Under the pieces are notes generated by a model. That model saw only the letters and a list, made by a program, of their open reading frames with translations, was not told where the DNA came from and searched no databases. Shown here piece by piece: positions 6,061-6,222 of a stretch of 6,222 nucleotides of DNA; the first letter of the stretch is position 1, and every line of letters starts with the position of its first letter. Location of the stretch: the NCBI GenBank assembly GCA_025350285.1, contig JANXYE010000076.1:1-6222 (forward strand). The letters run 5' to 3'. The stretch is from Chloroflexota bacterium (GTDB lineage Bacteria > Chloroflexota > Dehalococcoidia > Tepidiformales > Tepidiformaceae). The position numbers and the translations under genes were made by a program.

Positions 6061-6222
6061 TTCGCGCCTATCTCGATGCGGCGCCAGCCATCTATCGGGT
6101 TGAGGAGCGCCAGCCGTGGGCGGAGCGTGTTGAACGGGCCATACACCCGGCCGCGGAAATCACGCTGCTCGCCTCGGAACTCACAAGACTGGAATGCCTC
6201 GTGCTACCCGTTCGGACCGGCA
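6057..6222 (+). CDS. PIN-domain ribonuclease toxin, VapC-type (partial, cut by window edge)
   Basis: The N-terminal 55 residues of a PIN-domain toxin are visible before the right edge. From a TTG start the protein opens LIRAYLDAAPAIYRVEERQP. The YLDAAPAIY motif carries the first metal-binding Asp of PIN nucleases. ASELTRLECLV, about 35 residues further on, carries the conserved acidic residue of the second motif (Glu in RLEC). VapC-type toxins cut tRNA or rRNA with Mg2+ or Mn2+; the target here is unknown. The start is uncertain. TTG at 6057 overlaps the antitoxin TGA as TTGA, a 4-base coupling typical of such pairs, and gives the usual short N-terminus. ATG at 6045, in the same frame, would add MGRR and overlap the antitoxin by 16 bases. 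The remaining catalytic acids lie outside the window, so activity cannot be judged. Confidence 0.85.
   Translation, partial: MIRAYLDAAPAIYRVEERQPWAERVERAIHPAAEITLLASELTRLECLVLPVRTG

Overview
The window is compact, GC-rich bacterial DNA with strong C/G bias at third codon positions. Family content (several class III CoA-transferases, an HD-GYP/GGDEF-like membrane sensor domain, a PIN toxin pair) and apparent -10 boxes lying directly in front of start codons fit a free-living, high-GC bacterium, perhaps Chloroflexota (Dehalococcoidia or Tepidiformia type). This placement is an inference from protein style; no marker gene settles it.

Layout from left to right: (1) a minus-strand membrane-protein gene running off the left edge (1-554); (2) a 132-bp divergent promoter region; (3) a plus-strand single-domain CaiB/BaiF CoA-transferase (687-1880); (4) a 156-bp gap between convergent genes that is mostly filled by an element with long imperfect terminal inverted repeats (about 1893-2020), which resembles a MITE or a large two-way hairpin; (5) a minus-strand cysteinyl-tRNA synthetase-family gene of unusually short, MshC-like length (2037-3269); (6) a 97-bp spacer with a perfect 8-bp GC palindrome; (7) a minus-strand tandem CaiB/BaiF fusion of 790 residues (3367-5739), whose first domain has lost the catalytic aspartate; (8) a 66-bp divergent promoter region; (9) a plus-strand toxin-antitoxin pair, with an 84-residue antitoxin (5806-6060) coupled to a PIN-domain (VapC-type) toxin cut by the right edge.

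The two CoA-transferases are divergent paralogues on opposite strands. They probably act on acyl-CoA thioesters or organic acids, but their substrates cannot be read from the sequence. The CysS-like gene lies downstream of the fusion on the same strand and may share its transcript, although it has its own strong Shine-Dalgarno sequence. The toxin-antitoxin pair is an independent module.

I found no CRISPR array, tRNA, rRNA or intact insertion sequence. I did not find a convincing wholly new system. The points most worth a second look are the inverted-repeat element, the short CysS/MshC-like enzyme, the half-dead tandem CoA-transferase and the repeated pattern of probable leaderless promoters.
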